Shown piece by piece: positions 56,627 through 64,000 of a stretch of DNA of 64,000 bases (its first letter is position 1; every line of letters starts with the position of its first letter). The stretch covers positions 434,001-498,000 of the forward strand of contig JBGAJN010000001.1 in assembly GCA_044224905.1 (NCBI GenBank), written 5' to 3'. This DNA is from JBGAJN01 sp044224905 (GTDB lineage Bacteria > Verrucomicrobiota > Verrucomicrobiia > Limisphaerales > JBGAJN01). The notes under the pieces are model-generated. The model was not told the DNA's origin, searched no databases, and saw only the letters and a list, made by a program, of their open reading frames with translations. The translations under genes and the position numbers were made by a program.

Positions 56627-56710
56627 TGGTGCGCGAGAGAGGACTTGAACCTCCACCCCTTACGGGACCAGATCCTAAGTCTGGCGTGTCTGCCATTTCA
56701 CCACTCGCGC
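56627..56710 (-). tRNA. tRNA-Leu (anticodon UAG)
   Basis: 84 nt on the minus strand including an encoded CCA (56627-56629). The acceptor GCGCGAG pairs with CTCGCGC, the D arm reads TGGTGAAATGGCAGACAC, the anticodon loop CTTAGGA gives UAG, and a long variable arm (CCCGTAAGGGG) confirms class II leucine tRNA. GGTTCAAGTCC is the T loop. It sits between uppP and the DUF2851 gene. Confidence 0.95.
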
Positions 56711-56751
56711 CCTGTTGACCGCGCTGAAGATCGCCGAAACGCTCCGCGATC

Positions 56752-58185
56752 TCAAGTCGTAACCCACGCCTTTACCAATTCAGGAAACCGGCAGTGTTCG
56801 CACAGTGAATTGGAGTGTTGGCAAAAGTCGCGGACGATCTGCAGCAAGCCCTGCTGGTGCGCGGCGGAACTCAGCTTAGACCCTCGCAACCCCCCCAACA
56901 ATCTGGCCCGAGCGTGTTTCAGCACGCTGTTGTCCTCGGCGGCTGGCCAATCGAAATAGCGTCCGGCGGTTATTTTCTTGGGCGCTGAGCTCCGGCCGGC
57001 TTCGCTTCGGGCCCAAAACCAAGGCAGAATGACATTAATGGCGAGATCGGTGACGCGGGCAGAACCGAGCAAAGTAAGAGGTTTCGCTGACTTTATGGAA
57101 TTGAAGGTCAGGTGGTGCGACCAGAATTCGTCGGGGGCAGGATGAAGAACGTGTCCCAACGAATCGACTAGGCGGGCGGGATTGATGTCAGCGGAAAGCC
57201 ACTCTTCTAATCGGTGCGGTAGCGCACCGGACGCGAGCCAGTGCGCTGCGAGAGCTAGCCGGCGTGGCGGATGATTGGCTGGGCGCAGGCCGGCCAATCG
57301 CCAAAGAGAGCGTGGAAGAATCTGATCGGCCCACGAATCGCGCTCACGCCACCAGATTTCCCACAGACTTTGCAAGTAATCGTTGGAATCCGCGCGCCCT
57401 TTGCCGCTCTCGTGAGGCAAAAGGCCGGACAATCCGAACAGCCGCGCCTGCCAAATGAGCGGTGAATCGGTCCCCGCGGTTGAGTTGAAACACGGGACAA
57501 GTTCCGCAAGGCGGCGGAAGGGCCAAACGTTGTGTTGGTAGCCGAGCGCAGCGAAGAGTCCTTCCCACAGGGCTTGATCCCACCCGGTTTGGCGGGCGCG
57601 GGCGGTGAACTGCGCCGCCTTTGTCTCCAGCCGGACTTGAGCGGCTTGCCGCAGCAATTCGTCGAGGCAGGAAGCGTCAATAGATCGCAATGGCGCGCTG
57701 CATTGACCGAGAAATTCTTCGGGCAATTTCCCGCCGTGCTCATCGCTTAGCGCGAACCGAAGGTCATCGAGTGGAGCGTCGAGAAAATCTTTGAGTTGAA
57801 GAACGGGCCGCTCCGCGGGCGTGGTCTTGCCCTCTAATTGCCACACGACGTGCAGCAGGACTTGGTTGAAAGCCGCGTTCCGATCGTGCCCATGTTGGTG
57901 CCATCCGCTGGCAGCGAGATCGATTTCGATGTCTCCAGAACGCGGCGGTTCGCCTTCCAATTGAATGACTGCGGCGCGAAAATCCGGACCGGACTCGCGA
58001 TTCCAGAAACCCGGATGCAGCACGCGGAGTTTTCGCCCGTCGGTGGTGGTGAGCACGTCGCGCTGGATGCGTTGGCGCAGCCAGACGGCCTGCAAAAGCT
58101 TCTCGGGCGGAGCGCCGTCGCGGTCGTCGCGGAGTTCGACCTGCCAACGTTGCGTGCGCCATGCTGAATAGCTACCGGGTTTCAT
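56752..58185 (-). CDS. DUF2851 family protein
   Basis: A 477-residue cytoplasmic protein of unknown function. It shows the DUF2851 pattern: LHPGFWNRESGPDFRAAVIQL, RSGDIEIDLAASGWHQHGHD and VLLHVVWQLE, with conserved Asp/Glu/His suggesting a nuclease-like core. The C-terminus has CQHSNSLCEHCRFPELV, a possible zinc-binding cysteine group. ATG 58185 has a GAGG ribosome site (58186-58195 region) and is preferred to upstream codons. I know no experimental role for the family. Confidence 0.85.
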   Translation of the reverse strand: MKPGSYSAWRTQRWQVELRDDRDGAPPEKLLQAVWLRQRIQRDVLTTTDGRKLRVLHPGFWNRESGPDFRAAVIQLEGEPPRSGDIEIDLAASGWHQHGHDRNAAFNQVLLHVVWQLEGKTTPAERPVLQLKDFLDAPLDDLRFALSDEHGGKLPEEFLGQCSAPLRSIDASCLDELLRQAAQVRLETKAAQFTARARQTGWDQALWEGLFAALGYQHNVWPFRRLAELVPCFNSTAGTDSPLIWQARLFGLSGLLPHESGKGRADSNDYLQSLWEIWWRERDSWADQILPRSLWRLAGLRPANHPPRRLALAAHWLASGALPHRLEEWLSADINPARLVDSLGHVLHPAPDEFWSHHLTFNSIKSAKPLTLLGSARVTDLAINVILPWFWARSEAGRSSAPKKITAGRYFDWPAAEDNSVLKHARARLLGGLRGSKLSSAAHQQGLLQIVRDFCQHSNSLCEHCRFPELVKAWVTT

Positions 58186-58286
58186 TTGGGCCTCGCGGTT
58201 GCTTATCGTTGGACCGTTCACCATAGTCAAGGCAACTTAAGTGGCGGTCGGACGTTGAATCTGTTACCCGGAACCGGTCGCCGTGA

Positions 58287-59795
58287 ATGAACAAACTGCG
58301 CCTGACGATGTCTGTTTGGGAAAGAAAACGCCTGAAAATGCGTCATAATTTGATTCTCCATTGCGGACTGGCCCTGGCCAGTGTGATTGCTCCATTGGCT
58401 TGGGCGACGGACGTCGATCCGCGGCGTGACGGCGTCGTGCAAACCATCGAGCGCGCCATGCCGAGCGTGGTTAACATCGGCACCACGACCATTATTGAAA
58501 CCCGTGATCCCTTCGAAGCGTTGCTCCGAGAGATGTGGGGACTTCAGCGGAGCACCAAGCAATACAGCATCGGCTCCGGCGTCATCATCGATGAAAGCGG
58601 CTATATTTTGACCAACGACCACGTGGTGCGGCGCGCGAGCGAGATCTGGGTAAAGCTGGCTGACGGTCGCGAGCGTCAGGCGGACCGCGTGCTGCCGACC
58701 GCGATGAATGACGCCGCCGTCCGCAGTGACGTGGCGTTGCTGAAAATCCGCGCGCGGCCGGGCGATACGTTCACGCCGGTGAAGTTTGCGCCGGATGATG
58801 ATTTGCTGCTCGGTGAAACGGTGATCGCGATGGGCAATCCCTTCGGCCTTGGCGGTTCTGTCAGTCGCGGCATCTTGAGCTCGAAGAATCGCCGTCCGCC
58901 GCCGGAAGCGCAGCAGCTCGACGTTGCGGATTGGTTGCAAACCGACGCGGCGATTAATCCCGGCAACAGCGGCGGTCCGTTGATCAATCTTCGCGGTGAA
59001 TTAATCGGGCTGAACGTCGCCGTGTATCGCGAAGGTCAGGGCATTGGCTTCGCTATTCCCATCAAAGCGGTCACTGATGCCTTGGCAGAAATATTCACTC
59101 CGGAACGCACCCGTGGTCTGTGGTTTGGCGCGCGCGTCAAGGCGGTCGCTGAGAATCAGAGGCCGATTTCGCTGCGGAATAATGCGACCGAGAAGCCTAA
59201 TTTGCTACCCGCACCCGTTGCGCCTGCGGCGTCTTCAACGGTGAGCCGGCTGGCGGTGTTGGCTGTGCAACCGGGCAGCCCGGCGGAGCGCGCGGGTTTA
59301 AAAGTGGGCGACATTATCATGCAGGTGAACGGGCAGACGCCGCGTAGTTTCATTGAGTTCAATCACGCACTTGTGGCGGCTGGTGATGAGCGGGACACAC
59401 AACTGACTGTTCAACGCGGCTCGGATTCGCGCTCGCTGAGCATTCGTCTGATCCAGGAAAAAACTTTCTTCACGCCCGATCTCATTCGGAAGCGCATCGG
59501 CGCAACGCTGGAAAAGATTACTCCGGAAATCGCCGAGCGCCTGGGCCTGCGCCACGCGGAGGGCTACGTCATAACCAACGTGGACAAGACTGGGCCCGCA
59601 GCGAAGGCGCAACTCCATCCCGGATTGATCGTGCGCGGATTGGACAATTACCTGACGCCGGATTTGGTCCAGACGGCGAAGCTTGTTTACGGGAAACAGA
59701 AGGGTGACGTCCTGCAGTTGGATGTCGTGAAGTTGATTCGACAAGGAGGTTTCACCATCGCGCAATCTGAGCGCGTGCCGGTGACCGTGCAATAA
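58287..59795 (+). CDS. HtrA/DegP-like periplasmic serine protease
   Basis: A 502-residue protease with a signal segment (hydrophobic about 20-40, cleavage near WAT), a trypsin-like domain with the complete triad H112 (TNDHVV), D148 (RSDVALLKI) and S228 (GNSGGPL), and two C-terminal PDZ domains (about 315-390 and 410-490). HtrA proteins degrade or refold damaged envelope proteins. An internal ATG at 58338 would give a shorter signal peptide and is also possible. It is divergent from the DUF2851 gene. Confidence 0.95.
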   Translation: MNKLRLTMSVWERKRLKMRHNLILHCGLALASVIAPLAWATDVDPRRDGVVQTIERAMPSVVNIGTTTIIETRDPFEALLREMWGLQRSTKQYSIGSGVIIDESGYILTNDHVVRRASEIWVKLADGRERQADRVLPTAMNDAAVRSDVALLKIRARPGDTFTPVKFAPDDDLLLGETVIAMGNPFGLGGSVSRGILSSKNRRPPPEAQQLDVADWLQTDAAINPGNSGGPLINLRGELIGLNVAVYREGQGIGFAIPIKAVTDALAEIFTPERTRGLWFGARVKAVAENQRPISLRNNATEKPNLLPAPVAPAASSTVSRLAVLAVQPGSPAERAGLKVGDIIMQVNGQTPRSFIEFNHALVAAGDERDTQLTVQRGSDSRSLSIRLIQEKTFFTPDLIRKRIGATLEKITPEIAERLGLRHAEGYVITNVDKTGPAAKAQLHPGLIVRGLDNYLTPDLVQTAKLVYGKQKGDVLQLDVVKLIRQGGFTIAQSERVPVTVQ

Positions 59796-59922
59796 CGCGT
59801 TGAACGTCGGGACGACGGAGCGATGGTGCGCGAGTTGGACGGAGAACATTCGGTCCGCGGATTAACGGCGATTTTTGTTCGCCCTTGGCGCAGAGCGTGT
59901 TTTAGAGTCGGTCCGGAACTCC

Positions 59923-60885
59923 ATGAGTGACGAATGGATGATTGAAGTCGCCGACTTGACCAAGCGATACGCGGGACATACCGCAGTCGCGGGGCTGACT
60001 TTTAATGTCCGTCGCGGAGAGATCGTCGGGCTCCTCGGCGAAAACGGCGCGGGCAAAAGCACCACGATGCGGATGTTGTCGTGCTACATGCCGGCTACGT
60101 CAGGTACTGCGCGGATCGCGGGCTTCGATGTGTTCTCTCAGGCCGATGAAGTGCGTCGCCGCATCGGCTACATGCCGGAGAACAATCCCCTCCACCTAGA
60201 AATGCGAGTGCGGGAGTATTTGAAATTCCGCGCGCGCCTGAAGGGTTTGTCGCTCGGTCAAAGCCGCGCTCGTGTCGATGAGGTTATTGATCAATGCGGT
60301 TTGAACGACGTCAGCCGGCGCGTTATCGGGCAACTTTCCAAAGGCTACAAACAACGCGTTGGTCTCGCGGACGCGCTGGTTCATGAACCGGAGCTGGTGA
60401 TTCTGGATGAGCCGACGATCGGTTTGGATCCCAATCAAATCCGCTCCGTGCGGCAACTCATCAAGGATCTCGGACGCGAGCGCACGGTGTTGATCTCGTC
60501 CCACATTTTGTCGGAAGTGGAAATGACCTGCAGCCGTGTGATCATTCTCGATCACGGGAGTCTGCGCATGGCGGACACGACCGAGAATGTGTTGCGCACC
60601 ATCAGTGGCGGACAGGTCATCGCGGAAATCGCAGCTCCGATTGCGGACCTGCGTTTGTGCTTCGAACAAATGGCCGAGGTGGAACATCACGATCTCTCGG
60701 CGTCGGAAGGTGAGTATTTCCGCTGCGCGCTCACTGGTCGCGCGGGAATTGATTTGCGACCGATCGTGTTCGAACTCGTCCGCGCCCGCAACTGGCCGTT
60801 GCGAGAACTGACCCGCAGCCGGCATTCGCTCGAAGATATTTTCGTCCACGTCACGCGGGCAGACCACGAGGAGGAAGTGCCCTGA
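59923..60885 (+). CDS. ABC transporter ATP-binding protein (GldA-like)
   Basis: A 320-residue cytoplasmic ATPase with Walker A GENGAGKST (39-47), signature LSKGYKQRV, Walker B VILDEPTIGLD and an extra C-terminal domain of about 80 residues. The following genes encode an ABC-2 permease, a GldG-like protein and a DUF4340 protein. This set matches the GldA/F/G-type export systems first described in gliding Bacteroidetes but widespread in non-gliding bacteria. Substrate unknown. Its stop and the next start overlap (TGATG). Confidence 0.92.
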   Translation: MSDEWMIEVADLTKRYAGHTAVAGLTFNVRRGEIVGLLGENGAGKSTTMRMLSCYMPATSGTARIAGFDVFSQADEVRRRIGYMPENNPLHLEMRVREYLKFRARLKGLSLGQSRARVDEVIDQCGLNDVSRRVIGQLSKGYKQRVGLADALVHEPELVILDEPTIGLDPNQIRSVRQLIKDLGRERTVLISSHILSEVEMTCSRVIILDHGSLRMADTTENVLRTISGGQVIAEIAAPIADLRLCFEQMAEVEHHDLSASEGEYFRCALTGRAGIDLRPIVFELVRARNWPLRELTRSRHSLEDIFVHVTRADHEEEVP

Positions 60886-61637
60886 TGCGCATTTACATCA
60901 CCTTGGTCCGCCGCGAACTGGCCACGTTCTTCGTCTCACTGACGGGTTACATCTTGATCAGCGCCACGTTGCTGTTGCTGGGCGCAAGTTTTTCGCTGCT
61001 GATCGATTTGCTCAATACCGACGCGTCGGACGTCCCGATCACGGAACTGTTCTACAAAACGCAATTCTTCTGGCTCATTCTGCTGGTCGTGACTCCGCTG
61101 ATAACGATGCGTTCGTTCGCTGCTGAAAAACATTCGGGCACGTATGAGACGCTGATGACTGCGCCGGTTTCCGACCTCCAAGTCGTGATGGCGAAATACT
61201 CTGCGGTGATGATTTTCTACACGCTGCTTTGGCTGCCGCTGCTGGCGTATCCATATGTCCTCTATCGCTTCACGGGCGATCCGCTGTTGTTGAATACCGG
61301 CACGCTCGGCGGAACGTTTGCGGGAATTCTACTGTTTGGTTCCTTGTACATGTCCGCCGGAGTGTTGGCGTCGTCGCTGACGCGCAATCAAATTGTCGCG
61401 GCGATGATCAGCTTGGCGGTGGGAGTTGCATTGTTCCTGTTCAGCTTCCTCTCGTTTCTGGCACCTTCGCGGTCGGGTTGGCAGGCGAAGTTTTATTCGC
61501 ACATTTCGATGGTGGAGCACATGCAGGACTTTTGCCGCGGAGTGATTGATTCCCGCGCGGTGGTGTTCTACGTCAGCCTGACGCTCCTATTCTTGTTCCT
61601 CACGTTGAAGGTGGTTGAAAGCCGCCGTTGGAAATGA
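60885..61637 (+). CDS. ABC-2 type permease (GldF-like)
   Basis: A 250-residue inner-membrane protein with six hydrophobic segments. The N-terminal segment RRELATFFVSLTGYILI and the FAAEKHSGTYETLMTAPV stretch are typical of ABC-2/GldF permeases. It overlaps the ATPase gene by one base in a TGATG junction and overlaps the GldG-like gene by ATGA, so the three are translated together. Confidence 0.92.
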   Translation: MRIYITLVRRELATFFVSLTGYILISATLLLLGASFSLLIDLLNTDASDVPITELFYKTQFFWLILLVVTPLITMRSFAAEKHSGTYETLMTAPVSDLQVVMAKYSAVMIFYTLLWLPLLAYPYVLYRFTGDPLLLNTGTLGGTFAGILLFGSLYMSAGVLASSLTRNQIVAAMISLAVGVALFLFSFLSFLAPSRSGWQAKFYSHISMVEHMQDFCRGVIDSRAVVFYVSLTLLFLFLTLKVVESRRWK

Positions 61638-63133
61638 CCATGCCCGACGACAAAGAGCCATCTCCCAGTTTTTCAGTCGGCCGCAAATGGGGCGTCGGTT
61701 TCAACGTCCTGCTATCGGTGTTGTTGTTCCTCGCCTTGGTCGTGGCGGCCAATTATCTCGCCGCGCGCCACTTCCGGCGCTTCTACCTCGCGGGCGAGGC
61801 GAGCCAGCCGTTGTCGCCGCAAACTCTCGGTGTACTCCGTTCGCTGACAAATCAGGTGCGCGTTGTGGTGCTCTTCGACGCGGAAGATCCGCTCTACAGT
61901 TCGGTGACCAGTTTGATCAATGAATACAAACACGCGTCGCCAAAGCTGCAGATCGAGCTCGTCGATTACCTGCGGAATCCCGGCGGCGCGCAGTTGATCA
62001 AATCGCAGTATAAGTTGAATCAGCTTCAGGACAAAGATCTCGTGCTCTTCGATTCCGGCGGGCGGATACGCGTTGTGTATCAACGGGAACTTTCCGATTA
62101 CGATTACAGCGGGCTGATGGTCGGGAAGACCAACGAGGTGAAGCGAAGCGCCTTCAAGGGCGAATCCCTTTTCACCGGCGCAATTCTTACGGTGACCGAT
62201 CCACGGCAACCCAAGGCGTATTATCTTCTCGGTCACAATGAGCACAGCCCGGTTGACGATCGACAGGACGAAGGCTACGCGAAGTTTATCGGGCTGTTGA
62301 ATGAGAAGAACATCGTTGCCGGCGGGCTGACACTACTGGGCACCAACGACATTCCGGCTGACTGCGAGTTGCTCATCGTAGCGGGAGCGACGGATCGCCT
62401 GACTCAATTCGAACTCGATAAGGTGGACAAGTATCTCAATCAGGGCGGCCGGCTTTTTGTTCTGTTCAACTCGCTGGTGCAGAACATCGGCTTGGAACGC
62501 ACGCTCGCCAAATGGGGAGTGCTCGTTGGGAACAACATCGTCGTTGAAAAAAGTCGCAATACGACCACCGGTCAGGACGTGATCGCTGGAAAGTTTGGCA
62601 ATCACGCGATCGTTCGTCCGCTGGCGGGAACGCGTGGCGTGCACTTTCTGTTGCCGCGCTCTGTGGAAAAAATCAACCGCGCGGGTAGCAGCGCGGACGC
62701 GGCGAAGGTTGAGGAATTGGTGATGGCTTCCGAGTCGTCGGTGGCCGTTACCGATATCCGCAACGGTGTCCTCAACGAAAGCCCGCGCGATCGCCACGGT
62801 CCACTGTCGCTCGCTGTCGCCGTCGAAAAAGGCGGGTTGCAAGGCGTCAGCGGTGATCGTGGCGCGACGCGGATCGTCGTTGTTGGCGAGTCGCGATTTC
62901 TTGGCAATCACATGATCGATTCGGGTGGTAATCGTGATTTCGCAAATCTGTCGGTCAATTGGTTGCTCGACCGACCGGCATTGCTCGGTGGCGTTGGTCC
63001 AAAGCCGGTCAAGGAATACAAGCTCGAGCTGACGCGCACGCAAACTCGCATGTTGCGATGGATCTTATTGCTGGTGTTGCCCGGCGTGGTTTTGTTGTTT
63101 GGCTTGTTGGTGTGGTTCCGTCGCCGCCATTGA
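61634..63133 (+). CDS. GldG-like ABC-associated membrane protein
   Basis: A 499-residue protein with one N-terminal transmembrane segment (FNVLLSVLLFLALVVAANYL), a large periplasmic part containing an ABC_transp_aux/GldG domain (about 60-400; VRVVVLFDAEDPLY near the start, LINEYKHASPKLQ following) and a C-terminal transmembrane segment ending WFRRRH. ATG 61634 overlaps the permease stop; a TTG six bases upstream is also in frame. Together with the permease and ATPase it should form an exporter or a mechanical complex. Confidence 0.9.
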   Translation: MTMPDDKEPSPSFSVGRKWGVGFNVLLSVLLFLALVVAANYLAARHFRRFYLAGEASQPLSPQTLGVLRSLTNQVRVVVLFDAEDPLYSSVTSLINEYKHASPKLQIELVDYLRNPGGAQLIKSQYKLNQLQDKDLVLFDSGGRIRVVYQRELSDYDYSGLMVGKTNEVKRSAFKGESLFTGAILTVTDPRQPKAYYLLGHNEHSPVDDRQDEGYAKFIGLLNEKNIVAGGLTLLGTNDIPADCELLIVAGATDRLTQFELDKVDKYLNQGGRLFVLFNSLVQNIGLERTLAKWGVLVGNNIVVEKSRNTTTGQDVIAGKFGNHAIVRPLAGTRGVHFLLPRSVEKINRAGSSADAAKVEELVMASESSVAVTDIRNGVLNESPRDRHGPLSLAVAVEKGGLQGVSGDRGATRIVVVGESRFLGNHMIDSGGNRDFANLSVNWLLDRPALLGGVGPKPVKEYKLELTRTQTRMLRWILLLVLPGVVLLFGLLVWFRRRH

Positions 63134-63164
63134 AGATGACCACGTTTACTCACCACAGCACTGC

Positions 63165-63169
63165 GGAGG
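63165..63169 (+). promoter_or_regulatory. Shine-Dalgarno GGAGG of the DUF4340 gene
   Basis: GGAGG lies six bases before ATG 63176 and fixes the start of the last gene, which otherwise is only visible in part. Confidence 0.7.
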
Positions 63170-63175
63170 TGGCCC

Positions 63176-64000
63176 ATGCGCGGTAAACAAACCGGCTGGC
63201 TGCTCGTGATCGTCGCCGCCGTTGCGGCCTACATTTTCCTGTTTGAACGCCACTCACTGGACTCCGATCAACACCGCCTCCGGGCTCAACGATTGTTGCC
63301 GGACTTCAACACGGTGGCCGTCCGGTCGATCAACCTCGCTTCCACCAACCAGACTCTCAATGCGGAGCGCGACGGTCGGGCGTGGAAGTTGACCGCGCCG
63401 GTCGTTTATCCCGCACGCGCGGCGGCCATCGAAAGTTTTCTCACGGCGGTTGGTGAACTGACCAGCGACAATCGCATCGAAGCGAAGGAACTGGCGCGAC
63501 AATCGAACGGCCTCGCGGCGTTCGGGCTGCAGCCGCCGCGATCGACGTTGAAATTGCAAATGGAGACCAATGATCTCGAACTGCGATTCGGCTCCATGAC
63601 GCCAGTAGGTGAAAAGCTCTATTTTCAAGTCGTCGGTGTGGATGGCGTCTTCGCCACCGGTGCGAATTTCTTCAATCGCCTGCCGCGTTCCGCGACTGAC
63701 TGGCGGGATCCTGCGTTGGTGCGCACGGAGGGGCTAAGCTTTAATCGGGTCGAGGTCCGCGCCGGAAGTCTTGGCTACGAGGTTCAGCGCGACGCAACCA
63801 ATCAACTTTGGCGTCTTACTAAGCCGATGCCGGCACGTGCGGATAATCCGAAGATTGAACACCTGTTGCACGACTTGAAGAACTGGCTCGCCGTGGCGTT
63901 CGTTACCGATGATCCCAAGGCGGAGCTGGAACCGCTCGGTTTGCAAACTCCGGACATCGAGTTAGTTCTCGGTCAAGGAACCAACGACGTGGCGGTGGTG
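63176..64000 (+). CDS. DUF4340 protein, cut by window end
   Basis: The frame is open from ATG 63176 to the window edge (275 codons). The product begins MRGKQTGWLLVIVAAVAAYI, a transmembrane segment, then a periplasmic part with DGRAWKLTAPVVYPARAA, LAAFGLQPPRSTLKL and ATDWRDPALV, the pattern of DUF4340 proteins, which usually contain repeated units of this kind. It follows the GldG-like gene by 42 bp and typically completes such ABC operons. The C-terminus is outside the window. Confidence 0.85.
   Translation, partial: MRGKQTGWLLVIVAAVAAYIFLFERHSLDSDQHRLRAQRLLPDFNTVAVRSINLASTNQTLNAERDGRAWKLTAPVVYPARAAAIESFLTAVGELTSDNRIEAKELARQSNGLAAFGLQPPRSTLKLQMETNDLELRFGSMTPVGEKLYFQVVGVDGVFATGANFFNRLPRSATDWRDPALVRTEGLSFNRVEVRAGSLGYEVQRDATNQLWRLTKPMPARADNPKIEHLLHDLKNWLAVAFVTDDPKAELEPLGLQTPDIELVLGQGTNDVAVV

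Overview
The window looks like chromosomal DNA of a high-GC bacterium of the Verrucomicrobiota (PVC group), perhaps close to the Pedosphaera/Limisphaerales branch. The reasons are a pseudopilin with the H-X9-DG signature, several proteins with planctomycete-type cytochrome modules (PSCyt1/DUF1549/DUF1553), DUF1501 proteins, PVC-type beta-propeller/cytochrome proteins and formylglycine sulfatases. The lineage is inferred from gene content; no rRNA is present. LpxA, MurJ, an OmpL-like porin and an HtrA protease indicate a Gram-negative envelope.

Left part (1-17.7 kb): mostly housekeeping genes on both strands. In order: the start of pyrD with a family-4 uracil-DNA glycosylase, a small Cys-rich protein, murJ, a secreted heavy-metal-associated protein with a CxxxC site, ffh, a pseudopilin, a gamma-class carbonic anhydrase-like protein, an MBL-fold hydrolase, a strongly ribosome-bound porin with a clear terminator, lpxA, radC, hflX, an unknown gene, then miaA, lspA and a Sel1-repeat protein. 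Between the unknown gene and miaA lies a non-coding stretch with two distinct repeat structures: a cluster of GC-rich hairpins (about 13.39-13.65 kb) and a 20-copy tandem array of a 21-bp unit with a palindromic core (13752-14171).

Centre (17.7-50.3 kb): an AraC-type regulator faces a run of 20 genes, all on the plus strand, with short or overlapping junctions. Nearly all products carry signal peptides or Tat leaders. They combine multi-haem-type redox modules (two PSCyt1 proteins, a 1712-residue multidomain giant, an 829-residue propeller/cytochrome), two DUF1501 proteins, two sulfatases, and candidate carbohydrate-active enzymes (GH99-like, GH62-like, PL6-like, CE4, an SGNH/SASA esterase, an alpha/beta hydrolase, a DUF1080-like protein). 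A Tat-dependent flavoprotein, an intradiol dioxygenase, an EF-hand protein and an MBL-CxxCH-terpenoid-toroid fusion complete it. I read this as an exported system for attack on a sulfated or acylated polysaccharide coupled to periplasmic electron transfer. No SusC/SusD or TonB receptor was recognised in it. A weak terminator-like hairpin closes the run.

Right part (50.3-64 kb): a LysR regulator divergent from a DUF5069 gene and a PNPOx-like gene, a SodC lipoprotein, dnaN, a cysteine desulfurase, uppP, a tRNA-Leu(UAG), a DUF2851 protein, an HtrA-like protease, and a translationally coupled GldA/GldF/GldG-like ABC operon ending in a DUF4340 gene cut by the window edge.
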